A DNA stretch of 64,000 nt from Peribacillus simplex (GTDB lineage: Bacteria; Bacillota; Bacilli; Bacillales; DSM-1321): NCBI RefSeq assembly GCF_900156045.1, contig NZ_FTMX01000005.1, forward strand, positions 248,001 to 312,000, written 5' to 3'. This document shows, piece after piece, positions 47,785 through 56,465 of this stretch; position 1 is the stretch's first letter; each line of letters opens with the position of its first letter. The notes under the pieces were generated by a model. That model was not told the origin of the DNA and ran no database searches. It saw nothing but the letters and a program-made list of their open reading frames with translations. Made by a program: the position numbers and the translations under genes.

Positions 47785-48007
47785 ATAAATGATCTCCTTT
47801 CATGCATAGTAAGCAAATTTCCTGGACCTTTTCAAGTATATTATGCAGGACTCTTTAGGTACGCATGGACTAATAACATACAGTAAAGCTAAATGGCAGA
47901 GAGTATGCGTTTGCCTAATACAAAGGGGGGATTGAAGTAAATGCCATGACACAAGATTATTTGCAATCAATGGATCGATGAAGCTCTTTCTTCCATTTAA
48001 AGAAATA
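47785..48007. other. Intergenic region with sporulation-like -10 element
   Basis: On the minus strand CATAATATA (near 47840) fits the late mother-cell -10 pattern CATA-N3-TA. An AC pair lies 13 bases further upstream. No gene seen. Confidence 0.3.
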
Positions 48008-48040
48008 TAAAAAAGCACCCAAGAACTATCAAGGGTGCTG
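48008..48040 (-). terminator. Terminator of the gtaB-ugd operon
   Basis: Stem AGCACCC / GGGTGCT followed by TTTTTTATA on the minus strand. Confidence 0.85.
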
Positions 48041-48117
48041 CATTGCCAGTTTGAACCTAATTTATGTCTTTAATGAATCATGTTCGGGTTAATGGAGTGT
48101 TAGAAAATGTTTTCGCT

Positions 48118-49446
48118 TTATGTCATGCCAATAACAATTGCCGGTCTTCCTATTGGATAATATTCAATTTTCTTGCACGCTTTGATTCGATCTTCTTCAA
48201 GACAATTTCTGCCATCAAAAACAATCGGTTGTCTCATTGTATTCATCAATGTCTCTAGGTCTAAATGTTTAAACTCATTCCATTCGGTAACAATAAATAC
48301 AGCATCCGCATCCACTGCCGCTTCGCGAACTGAGCTGGCAAATCTGATTGTATCCCCTAATATCTTCTTCGCATTATCTATTGCCACCGGATCGTAAGCT
48401 ACCACTTCTGCACCAAGTTTGGTTAATGAACGCGCAATTTTGATGGATGGAGCTTCCCTCATATCGTCTGTCTCTGGCTTGAAAGCAAGACCAAGCATTG
48501 CAACCTTTTTCCCTTTTAAATCCCCCATACGATTTATCGCTTTCGTTACAAGGAGTTGCTGCTGAAAATCATTAATCGCTACTGTTTCTTTTAACAGGGA
48601 AAAATGTACTCCATGTAACTTGGCAGTATGGAGCAACGCTTTAACATCCTTCGGAAAACAAGATCCACCATAACCAATACCGGGCTGTAAAAAAGCTTCT
48701 CCAATCCTTTTATCTTTTCCCATTCCCTTTGCTACATCTTTAACATCTGCACCTACTACTCCGCATAAATTGGCAACTTCATTGATAAAGCTAATCTTAG
48801 TCGCCAAAAAGGCATTAGAAGCATACTTAATCATTTCCGCACTTCTAATACTTGTTAGTATAAATGGTACATTTAACGGACGATACATTTCTTGTACATT
48901 CTTAGCCGCCTCATTATTTTCAGAACCGATGATGATTCTATCTGCCTTCATCGTATCCATAACGGCTGATCCTTGCCTTAAAAATTCAGGATTTGAAACC
49001 ATATTAAAGGTGACCCTTTCGTTACAAAGGTCTTCCATGATTTTTTTAATAAAATCATTCGTACCAACTGGCACAGTACTCTTTATAACGACTACTGAAC
49101 TCTGCACTAGGTTCGCGGCAATATCCTTCGCGGCTTGCACAATATACGATAAATCTGCTTCCCCATCCTCCTTTTGCGGTGTACCTACGGCAATGATGAT
49201 AATCTCGGCACCATTCAGTGCCTCTCGATGAGATGTTGTAAACAGCAGTCTGCCCGCTGCGGCATTTTGAGCAAGCAAATTCTCCAGACCCGGTTCATAT
49301 ATTGGAGAAATCCCTTGACGTAAACTTTTTATTTTCTGTTCATCTGTATCAATACAAATGACACTATGCCCTATTTCGGACAAACAAACACCAGTGGACA
49401 GCCCGACATAACCTGTACCCAAAACGGCTATTTTCATATTATTCAT
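48118..49446 (-). CDS. ugd: UDP-glucose 6-dehydrogenase
   Basis: Oxidises UDP-glucose to UDP-glucuronate with two NAD; 442 residues. N-terminal Rossmann GTGYVGLSTGV (residues 10-20), central dimerisation helix region (SAEMIKYASNAFLATKISFINE) and the catalytic Cys263 in GYGGSCFPKD. Strong match to TuaD/YwqF-type enzymes. It overlaps the end of gtaB by eight bases (a second ATG three codons in is also possible), so the two enzymes are made together. Product goes to the epimerase at 43456 and probably to the local glycosyltransferases. Confidence 0.95.
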   Translation of the reverse strand: MNNMKIAVLGTGYVGLSTGVCLSEIGHSVICIDTDEQKIKSLRQGISPIYEPGLENLLAQNAAAGRLLFTTSHREALNGAEIIIIAVGTPQKEDGEADLSYIVQAAKDIAANLVQSSVVVIKSTVPVGTNDFIKKIMEDLCNERVTFNMVSNPEFLRQGSAVMDTMKADRIIIGSENNEAAKNVQEMYRPLNVPFILTSIRSAEMIKYASNAFLATKISFINEVANLCGVVGADVKDVAKGMGKDKRIGEAFLQPGIGYGGSCFPKDVKALLHTAKLHGVHFSLLKETVAINDFQQQLLVTKAINRMGDLKGKKVAMLGLAFKPETDDMREAPSIKIARSLTKLGAEVVAYDPVAIDNAKKILGDTIRFASSVREAAVDADAVFIVTEWNEFKHLDLETLMNTMRQPIVFDGRNCLEEDRIKACKKIEYYPIGRPAIVIGMT

Positions 49447-50344
49447 GCTCTCTCTTTATAATCTGAAGGTTTTCTTTCTTATTTACATCCCTTAAATAGG
49501 AAAGTACCTCGTCTCTTATATCATCCCTGCGCAAAGCAAAGTCTATTGTTGCCTTAATGAATCCAACTTTATCACCAATATCATATCGGTTTCCCTCAAA
49601 GTTATATGCTAATACTGCCTGCTGCTTATTTAGCTCATTTATGGCATCAGTAAGTTGTAATTCATTACCATGTCCAACCGGAAGCTTTGATAATGTTTCA
49701 AAAATCTCGGGTCTAAAAACATAACGTCCCATTATCGCGTATCTGGAAGGAGCCTCTTCCCTTTTCGGTTTTTCCACCAAAGAATCGATATGAAAAAGGT
49801 TAGGCTCAATCATTGTCCCTTTTGGCTTAATAATTCCATATTTACTGACATCATTTTCCGGTACATTCTGAACTGCTACGACGGAACTGTTACAATACTC
49901 AAAAACACTGATGATTTGTCTCAGACAGGGTGTTTTAGACATAACGATGTCATCCCCTAACAAAACAGCAAAAGGTTCATTTCCAATGAAGCTTTTAGCA
50001 CAGAGAATTGCGTGTCCTAGCCCCATCGGTTCCTTTTGGCGGACATAATAGATATTTGCCAAACTTGATATTTTCTGAACTTCCTCTAAAATATCCAGCT
50101 GATTTTTTCTTAAAAGTGCATCTTCCAACTCATAGGATTTATCAAAATGATCCTCTATTGATCTTTTGCCTCTACCGATTATGATAATAATTTCCTCTAT
50201 ACCAGAAGCTACTGCTTCTTCAACAATATACTGAATCGTTGGTTTATCAACAATCGGCAGCATTTCTTTAGCCTGAGCTTTTGTTGCAGGCAAAAATCGG
50301 GTCCCAAGGCCTGCGGCCGGAATAATGGCCTTTCGGATTTTCAT
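49439..50344 (-). CDS. gtaB: UTP-glucose-1-phosphate uridylyltransferase
   Basis: Makes UDP-glucose from Glc-1-P and UTP; about 301 residues from ATG 50344 (AAAGGGAGG six bases upstream). The nucleotidyltransferase start AAGLGTRFLPATKAQAKEMLP, the VDKPTIQYIVEEA block, GLGHAILCAKSF and GDDIV metal site are all present, as is the sugar-binding VEKPKREEAPS. It takes the PgcA product and feeds Ugd. First gene of the two-gene operon. Confidence 0.95.
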   Translation of the reverse strand: MKIRKAIIPAAGLGTRFLPATKAQAKEMLPIVDKPTIQYIVEEAVASGIEEIIIIIGRGKRSIEDHFDKSYELEDALLRKNQLDILEEVQKISSLANIYYVRQKEPMGLGHAILCAKSFIGNEPFAVLLGDDIVMSKTPCLRQIISVFEYCNSSVVAVQNVPENDVSKYGIIKPKGTMIEPNLFHIDSLVEKPKREEAPSRYAIMGRYVFRPEIFETLSKLPVGHGNELQLTDAINELNKQQAVLAYNFEGNRYDIGDKVGFIKATIDFALRRDDIRDEVLSYLRDVNKKENLQIIKREHE

Positions 50345-51269
50345 AAGCTGCCTCCCTTTGTCATTCATTAATCCTTTATATGCATTAGGACAACTTCCGG
50401 TCTAGTTAGTAGCCCAATTAGTCCTTTTTTATTTAACGGGGGCCAGTGGCTATACATACAAGAATCACAAACTGGATGTGGCTGGGCGTCGCAACCTGCA
50501 GGTTTGTGCCAAATTAAAAACTCCATTACACTTTTTATGCAATGGAGTTACCATGGTTTTGGTGTAATGGTCGATAATACGGTGTGGATAAACCACTGTG
50601 CGAGCTTTTTTGCGGCTTTGTAGCCAGTCGGTATCCTTTATTCTTTCTTTGAAAAACTCTAGCCGTCAGAAATGAGGGCAACAATTTCTTTGATTAATAT
50701 AATGGGGATTGCAAGTCCCTTTATTATGACTAATTTATAATGGGTTTTTATACCTTTATATCAAAATATATGATGGAATGCATTCATGATTTTGAGGGGG
50801 GGATTTTCACTGATAAATTCTTAATCTAATAGAAGACAATAAAAAGGGGAGGTTTATTCCCACCTCCATTTTTAATTGAATTGTTAACAGGCTTGATAAC
50901 TAAGAGTACGAAATATGATGAAATGGATATAGTTTAGGCATTTTATTAGCTTTCTCCTAAAGCAACAACTTTTATCATCCTTGGTAAGGGTTAAGGCAAC
51001 AATACTGATTCTCCGTACGTGAAGAGAAAAACTTGGCATATTGGATTCATTTCCAATGAATCAATCCGCAACATTTGCAATCCTCGGCAGGTCCAAATGG
51101 GCGCCATCGACGCGAAGGTTTCGAATTCTGCAGGAAAACACCCAACATCAACTACTTCGATATATTAAAGTTGGTTACTATACCCTTTTGAAGAGGCTCA
51201 AATAATTGGGGATGTACATTTGTCGGACAGGAGTGGGCAATACTGTGAATCCTGACATTGCTCCGACTA
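50345..51269. other. Long intergenic region with two hairpins
   Basis: No gene recognised. Hairpins at 50520-50551 (AACTCCATT / AATGGAGTT) and 50846-50872 (GGGAGGT / ACCTCC with flanking A and T runs) look like terminators without an obvious gene in front, another sign of gene loss. Confidence 0.45.
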
Positions 51270-51427
51270 ACCACACATTCGATCCTGCATCATACCCGAC
51301 CTTTTGTCACTCTACGCTACATAGATATTACCGAAGAAGAAACAAGCAATACACTAAAAACATTGGCGTTCTCATTAAAAAATGACGTATTCAAAACGTT
51401 CGTAAATGTTAAAGTAAGTTCTTAAAA
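51270..51427 (+). pseudogene. Tyrosine recombinase C-terminal remnant, copy 1
   Basis: Plus-strand frames encode ILHHTRPFVTLRYIDITEEE and SNTLKTLAFSLK, the end of a phage-type integrase (consensus LNHSS-TLRYIGI-EE), with the catalytic Tyr in LRYIDI. Everything upstream is scrambled. Very similar to copy 2 at 52811. Confidence 0.65.
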
Positions 51428-51588
51428 CTAGTTTATACTTTTACGAACAATAAAAATGGCTGTTCAGGAGAAAACGCCTCCGTTCCCAAACGTCTACTTT
51501 CATGAACAAAGATGCTTGAAAGATTACGTAAAGAAACCGTACCTTTTACAGTAGTATTGGGTGGCAAATATACTAGTTTTCAAATAAA

Positions 51589-51617
51589 AAAGAAGAGGCT
51601 TTCTCAGCCTCTTCTTC
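51589..51617 (-). terminator. Terminator of coiled-coil gene
   Basis: Stem AAGAAGAGGC / GCCTCTTCTT with a T-rich minus-strand tail, directly after the stop codon. Confidence 0.8.
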
Positions 51618-51618
51618 T

Positions 51619-52134
51619 TTATTCAGTTTCATCTTCATTTTTATTACTGCCACTGCTAGTTGCTATATACATTGCAATCTGCGCCTTTTTTTCTAAATCT
51701 AAATCAAGTGTATCGATTATGCTAAAAGGCGATTTTAATTGGAGGGGTTGTGGCTGTGAAATCTTCGTTATTTCATGTAAGATTTGATTCAAGGTTTGTT
51801 CCTGTTCTTTAATTAACTGATTCTGAAGTTGAATCTGAAGTTCCTTCTGTTGTTGTTCTTGGCTTTGGAGTTGGGCTTGAATATTCTCTAGTGGTTGTGA
51901 AATCTTCGTTATTTCGCGTAATATTTTATTTAAAGTCTCATCTTGTTGTTTAATTAATTGATTCTGAAGCTGAACCTGAAATTCCTTTTGTTGTTGTTCT
52001 TGGATTTGGAGTTGGGCTTGAATATTTTCTAATATATGGTTAAAGTCATCATGCTTTTTATCATCTTTCTGACCCTTCTTATATTTTTTCATTTCGTCTT
52101 TCTTGTATTTATCTTTTCGATCATTTTTACCCAT
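51619..52134 (-). CDS. Repeat-built coiled-coil protein
   Basis: 171 residues, ATG behind AAAAGGTGGGAACC. A Lys/Asp-rich start (KNDRKDKYKKDEMKKYKKGQ) leads into two copies of a unit of about 47 residues: LENIQAQLQ-QEQQQKE, QLQNQLIK-Q, TLN-IL-EITKISQP. The end, LDLDLEKKAQIAMYIATSSG, is less repetitive. Strong coiled-coil character, no signal peptide. No family recognised. It lies between two integrase remnants in a decayed stretch yet is intact with its own terminator, so it may be the surviving cargo. Its Gln-rich helix recalls the Leu-Gln-Gln tail of the nearby glycosyltransferase. Confidence 0.65.
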   Translation of the reverse strand: MGKNDRKDKYKKDEMKKYKKGQKDDKKHDDFNHILENIQAQLQIQEQQQKEFQVQLQNQLIKQQDETLNKILREITKISQPLENIQAQLQSQEQQQKELQIQLQNQLIKEQEQTLNQILHEITKISQPQPLQLKSPFSIIDTLDLDLEKKAQIAMYIATSSGSNKNEDETE

Positions 52135-52732
52135 TAGGTTCCCACCTTTTTCACTATTTATTGGTTATGGAAGCGCACTTGAATTTCATATTGTGTAAAG
52201 TAAAATTAAAACAAATTGAAGCTTCCCTGCCTCAGCATTGTTGCTGGGAGCTAAGTCTAATTCTACAAGAATAATGGAAGCCAAAAAGAACGGTACAGTC
52301 TTAGCAGTATGAATGGGAAACGGTTGGTTGAATATTAGTGGCTTTTGGAAAAAATGACCTCTCCTTTTTATTTAGGAATCCATTCATGAGTACTTTGTTA
52401 TTTTTCTTGACAGTGATCTTAAATAGGTAAACAACTATCACCATTCTTTCTATAGATATTCAACACACCTTTGAATGACTGAGCGTTTGTCATGTATGGA
52501 CGTTAAACTTATACCACCTTGCAAAAATAAATAAAAAAAAACTTAATAAAAGAAGCAATCGTTATCTGTTTGTAAAAATATAATTTTACGAATATTGTAA
52601 TTTGTTCTTAAACTGCAGTTTTATACGTCCGATAAAGGATATGGGACTTGACTACGGGTTGGGGACCTTCTTCTACTGACCACACCAAAGATCCCAAACC
52701 TTAAAGTAAAAATAATTCTCCGCGAATGCAAA
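52135..52732. other. Intergenic region, no gene seen
   Basis: About 600 AT-rich bases of decayed sequence. No open frame with a ribosome site. Confidence 0.4.
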
Positions 52733-52774
52733 ATGGAAGCTATTCGCGACATGTATATCGCGAATAGCTTCCAT
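52733..52774. repeat. Perfect 17-bp inverted repeat
   Basis: ATGGAAGCTATTCGCGA and its exact complement flank an 8-base loop. There is no T run on either side, so it is not a standard terminator. Confidence 0.8.
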
Positions 52775-52810
52775 GAGTTCCATGACTATATGAAAAACGT
52801 CTATAATCCT

Positions 52811-53110
52811 AACTTATTCCCATTTAAGAAAGGGACACCCCATTTTATCCTGCTCAGGCCTATCAGCAGTTAAATAAGGCCGTAGAGTTCGTTGGCGCGG
52901 AACATGTCGGCAACCATACCTTTCGGAAAAACGTTTGGCTATTGGTTTTACAAAGCCGCTAAGGATATTGTACCGCTGCCACAGATCCTGCATCATTCCC
53001 ATCCATTTGTCACTCTACGCTACATGGATATTATCGAAGAAGAAACAAGCAATATACTAAACATTTTAGCGTTTTCATTTTTAAAAAATAAAAATGCAGT
53101 ATTCAAAACG
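52811..53110 (+). pseudogene. Tyrosine recombinase C-terminal remnant, copy 2
   Basis: Frames on the plus strand join to LFPFKKGTPHF, AQAYQQLNKAVEFVGAEHVG, NHTFRKTFGYWFYKAAKDI, LPQILHHSHPFVTLRYMDI. This is the catalytic domain end of a Bacillus phage-type integrase, with Arg (HTFRKT), His (HHS) and Tyr (LRYMDI) still readable but with two frameshifts and no N-terminal part. Confidence 0.75.
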
Positions 53111-53425
53111 TTCGTACTTTTTCGAACGTTAACAATGGCTGTTCAGGAGAAACGCCTCCGTTCTCGACTTTGTACATTACGAACGGGAGTAACAAGGATA
53201 TACTGCGCAAATCGCAAATTTTAAAGTCTAAGAGAGTTTTATCCTAAAAGACAAACTCCTTTACGTTAAAGAATCGACTTTAATCTTTTAACTTTTCCTG
53301 CTTGTACAACTTAAATGGTTTTGTGATGAATTCATCATGAGTTTTTTTACCTATGCCATACTTGCACAGGTTAAAGCCTTTGCGGTAGGCACTTCCCCAT
53401 ATTGTCCTACTATCGGATAGGTCTC

Positions 53426-54022
53426 CTATATCGCATTGAAATCGATATTTTTCTGCCAGTCTTCATATGATTCAGGATCGATTTTCTTTGCTTGTTCCAG
53501 GAATATATCCAATAACCCCAATTTCTTTAAATCACGAAACATCTTCGGATTATATGGATCATTCATTGTGAGGCCATCTGAATGATCGATTGCTTTCAGC
53601 ACATTTCCCTTTGTTACAACAAAATGTCCGATTGAGGTCTTGATTCTACTAAATCCAACTCTCTTTAGTTCCTTTCGAATCATTATGATTTGTTCTGTAA
53701 ACGATTCGGGAATATCCTGCTTTCCTTTCAAATGATCTTTTAGATTGGGACCTTTTAAATACTCCATAATTACATAGTTTGGTCCGACTTCATATAACTT
53801 CGGAACAATATGAGTTTCCTTTGCTGCTTCAAGTGCTTTCCCCTCTTTAGTTGCTGCGTTGGGATTGACATAAATTTTCACGCAACGATCTTCATCAAGC
53901 TGAAAAACTGCACCTTGACTTCCTTCCCCAATTAGTTTTAATGTGGTTGGATTATGAATAATAAGTCCCTTTTTACCGTTCTTTTCTATTCTCTCAACCT
54001 TTATTGTTTTAAAATCATTCAT
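53426..54022 (-). CDS. Single-unit kinase-like protein, likely inactive
   Basis: About 198 residues from ATG 54022 (AGAGGTGAAG upstream). Homologous to each half of the tandem protein at 44880: LIGEGSQGAVFQL loop, CVKIY Lys, YVIMEYLKGPNLKDHL hinge and AIDHSDG. Where the tandem protein has IDAPLRH, this one has IKTSIGH, so the Asp in the catalytic-loop position is Lys. That suggests a pseudokinase or binding role. On the minus strand CATATCATA near 54068 resembles a late-sporulation -10. It is divergent from the Nudix/glycosyltransferase pair. Confidence 0.7.
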   Translation of the reverse strand: MNDFKTIKVERIEKNGKKGLIIHNPTTLKLIGEGSQGAVFQLDEDRCVKIYVNPNAATKEGKALEAAKETHIVPKLYEVGPNYVIMEYLKGPNLKDHLKGKQDIPESFTEQIIMIRKELKRVGFSRIKTSIGHFVVTKGNVLKAIDHSDGLTMNDPYNPKMFRDLKKLGLLDIFLEQAKKIDPESYEDWQKNIDFNAI

Positions 54023-54308
54023 CCAATCTTCACCTCTTTTCATCTTTTTTATAACCATAATTATGATATGTAATCATCGATTAGTTGCTTTAGGTTAATA
54101 ACACTTTTTCACAAAATTAAGACATACCCTCCCTAAAGGAAAGCTTTTCCCAGCATTTCTTCAGTGTCTTATGCTCATATACCTACAATAAAAAACTTCA
54201 CAAAAAACATACAAATATATGTACTTGTCCGTTTCAAGTACTTTCCACTTTGCATTTAATAAAAAAGAGGAATTACCAGAAAGAAAATGATCAGAAAGGA
54301 GACCTGGT

Positions 54309-54776
54309 ATGGGATACATTGAAGATTTACGTGCTCTCGTTGGGACCAGAGTTTTGATACTTACTGGTGTTACCGTTTTGGTTATCGATCAGAACAGCCG
54401 TTTTCTGATGGTACAATCCGATAAAATATGGAAATTGCCGGGCGGCTTTATCGAATTAGGAGAATCTGCGGAAGAGGCATGCAGACGTGAAATTTTGGAG
54501 GAAACCGGAATTAACATCGGTAACCTTCAATTAATTGGCGTCTTTTCAGGGAAGGACTATTTTACGAAGCTGCCTAATGGTGATCAATACTTTCCAGTCA
54601 ATATTGCTTACGTGACCGAAGATATACTCAGCGGAGATTTAAAACCTGATGATATAGAAATACAAAAGGTTCAATTTTTTAAATGGTCCTCCTTTCCGAA
54701 AGAATTAACTGAACGAGATCGACAAATATTTCAAAGTTTTATCGAAAACTTGATTTCAGAGGGAAGGAAGGGATAG
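54309..54776 (+). CDS. Nudix hydrolase
   Basis: 155 residues, ATG with AGAAAGGAGACC upstream. Complete Nudix box between Gly45 and Ile68 (GGFIELGESAEEACRREILE and ETGI), so hydrolysis of a nucleoside diphosphate linked to another moiety is expected. The N-terminal MGYIEDLRALVG and C-terminal half resemble YtkD/YvcI-type Bacillus proteins. It precedes a glycosyltransferase by only five bases, so it may act on the sugar nucleotide or its by-product. A dead relative at 40798-41140 sits beside the related transferase. Confidence 0.88.
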   Translation: MGYIEDLRALVGTRVLILTGVTVLVIDQNSRFLMVQSDKIWKLPGGFIELGESAEEACRREILEETGINIGNLQLIGVFSGKDYFTKLPNGDQYFPVNIAYVTEDILSGDLKPDDIEIQKVQFFKWSSFPKELTERDRQIFQSFIENLISEGRKG

Positions 54777-54781
54777 AAGAA

Positions 54782-55870
54782 GTGAAGACAATCGCTTTTT
54801 ACATTAGGGAACCTATTAAAATAAATCAAGGATTTATGTACAATCAGATCATTATGTTGGATCAATATCGGCCTATTGTAATAGGCCCTTACCCAAGTAG
54901 CGACAATGTTCAATATCAGTTTGAACATTATTTTAATTTGAATGAAATTCAAGACCTTGGAACCTTCCTTAAGGAGCAAAATGTCGTGGCGATTCACGCT
55001 CATCAAGGGAAACACTCCATTGATATTTTACCAACAGCTATAGAGTTTGATATTCCTTTGATTGTGCATTTTCGGGGACGTGATTCATCCACTCAAACAT
55101 ATAAGAGATTTCGCGAAAATGTCCTCCGATATCAAAATTTAGTAAAACATGGAGCTGGCTGTTTTGCCGTTTGCCATTTTCTTGCAGATGAGCTAAAAAA
55201 ATTAGGATTTAAAGACGATAAAATACATGTATTATATGGCGGTCTAGATTTAGATTTATACCCATATGTCCAACGTTCCCTACCTAAAGAAGGTGAAATC
55301 CGAATTTTGTCTGTAGCCAGGCTTGTCGAGAAAAAAGGATTTTTTACGCTTTTGAAGGCTTTTCAACGGATTCATCAGGAATACTCAAGAACGACACTGC
55401 ACATCATTGGGACAGGCAAAGATGAAGAGAAGCTAAGAGTTTTCATTGATGAAAACCAATTAAACGAACACGTTTTTCTTAGGGGACCAATGGATTCTAA
55501 CCAAATTTCTAAGGAATTAAGAGATTCCCATCTCTTTTGCCTTGCCAGTGAAACTGGCGAAGATGGCGATGTAGAAGGAATCCCAAATGCATTAAAAGAA
55601 GCCATGGCAAGCGGTTTGCCAGTCATCTCCACCTTTCATGGAGGGATCCCGGAATTGATTGAGCATAAAAAAACAGGATACCTTGTTCCTGAGAAAGATG
55701 ATATAAAATTGGCTCAAGGTATAAAATATTTCCTGAGTCATCCAAGAGTATGGAAGAGATATACCAGAAGTGCAAGACAGGTTATTGATGAAAATTTTGA
55801 TTTAAAAAAACAAATCATCGAACAACAAAGGCTATACAGCTTAATGGAAAAAAATAACGGAGCTAATTGA
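54782..55870 (+). CDS. GT4 glycosyltransferase without tail
   Basis: 362 residues, GTG start behind GGAAGGAAGGG in the end of the Nudix gene. Family 4 features: IHAHQGKHSIDILP, FRGRDSST, CFAVCHFLADELKKLG, VLYGGLDLDLY, LSVARLVEKKGF and the E-x7-E region EGIPNALKEAMASGLPVI. It is close to residues 1-354 of the transferase at 41215 but ends at NNGAN with no low-complexity tail, showing that the tails are later additions. A sugar donor from the local UDP-GlcA or UDP-GalA pool is plausible but not shown. Confidence 0.9.
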   Translation: MKTIAFYIREPIKINQGFMYNQIIMLDQYRPIVIGPYPSSDNVQYQFEHYFNLNEIQDLGTFLKEQNVVAIHAHQGKHSIDILPTAIEFDIPLIVHFRGRDSSTQTYKRFRENVLRYQNLVKHGAGCFAVCHFLADELKKLGFKDDKIHVLYGGLDLDLYPYVQRSLPKEGEIRILSVARLVEKKGFFTLLKAFQRIHQEYSRTTLHIIGTGKDEEKLRVFIDENQLNEHVFLRGPMDSNQISKELRDSHLFCLASETGEDGDVEGIPNALKEAMASGLPVISTFHGGIPELIEHKKTGYLVPEKDDIKLAQGIKYFLSHPRVWKRYTRSARQVIDENFDLKKQIIEQQRLYSLMEKNNGAN

Positions 55871-55909
55871 CATTGTCAAAGTAAATGATAATTTGGTCAG
55901 TAAATTAGC

Positions 55910-56400
55910 AATGTTACTTCCCTCCTTTTGTCCCCCTCGAACTTGTATATATCCCAGATGAATTCATAAAAAGCACTCCTAAATCACATTCCAAAAAAGA
56001 CAGATTCAGTTCAGAATGCCAATACACGAGATTGGACCATATGCATTTTCATTGTAGTTCATGACGGCGGCTATTTTGTCCATTTGATTACATGGAACAT
56101 GTTTGGGTGGATATCATTGGCCTGAAAAAACGCTTACCCAGAATCTAAAATATGATATCCCTTACCAAGAAACTAACCGATGGGGTTTCGCTATGCTAAA
56201 TGTAGAAGATTTTACATCATTTGTAGAAAAAATTGTGTCCCTTCCAAGCGAATTAACCATGAAGTTACGCAAACCATCCCTGTTGAGGGCGGGTTCCCGA
56301 AGGAGTAAAGTGAAGCGCTGTACAAATTTCTTTTAGAACAAAAGTTCATTTACCGAATCTAATAACCAATTTCATCGAACAATTCAAAAGCAATATGGTT
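55910..56400 (+). pseudogene. Decayed HipA-like kinase gene
   Basis: Fragments match the intact gene at 56466 in order: PLELVYIPDEFIKSTP (intact PFDLVYIPEEFIKKTP), then after large deletions HWPEKTL, ETNRWGFAMLNVEDFTSFVE and KIVSLPSELTMK, then FRTKVHLPNLI (intact LEQKIKLPDIV). Several frameshifts and stops. It is a tandem duplicate that died. Confidence 0.75.
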
Positions 56401-56465
56401 AATAAAAAAGACAAGGTAAAAAAGAAATTGAGCTAGACAAATATTTTTAAAGGAGACAAAGTGAT

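Noticed and set aside
51512-51787. 91-codon plus-strand frame
   Set aside because: Overlaps the terminator and the 3' half of the intact coiled-coil gene on the other strand.
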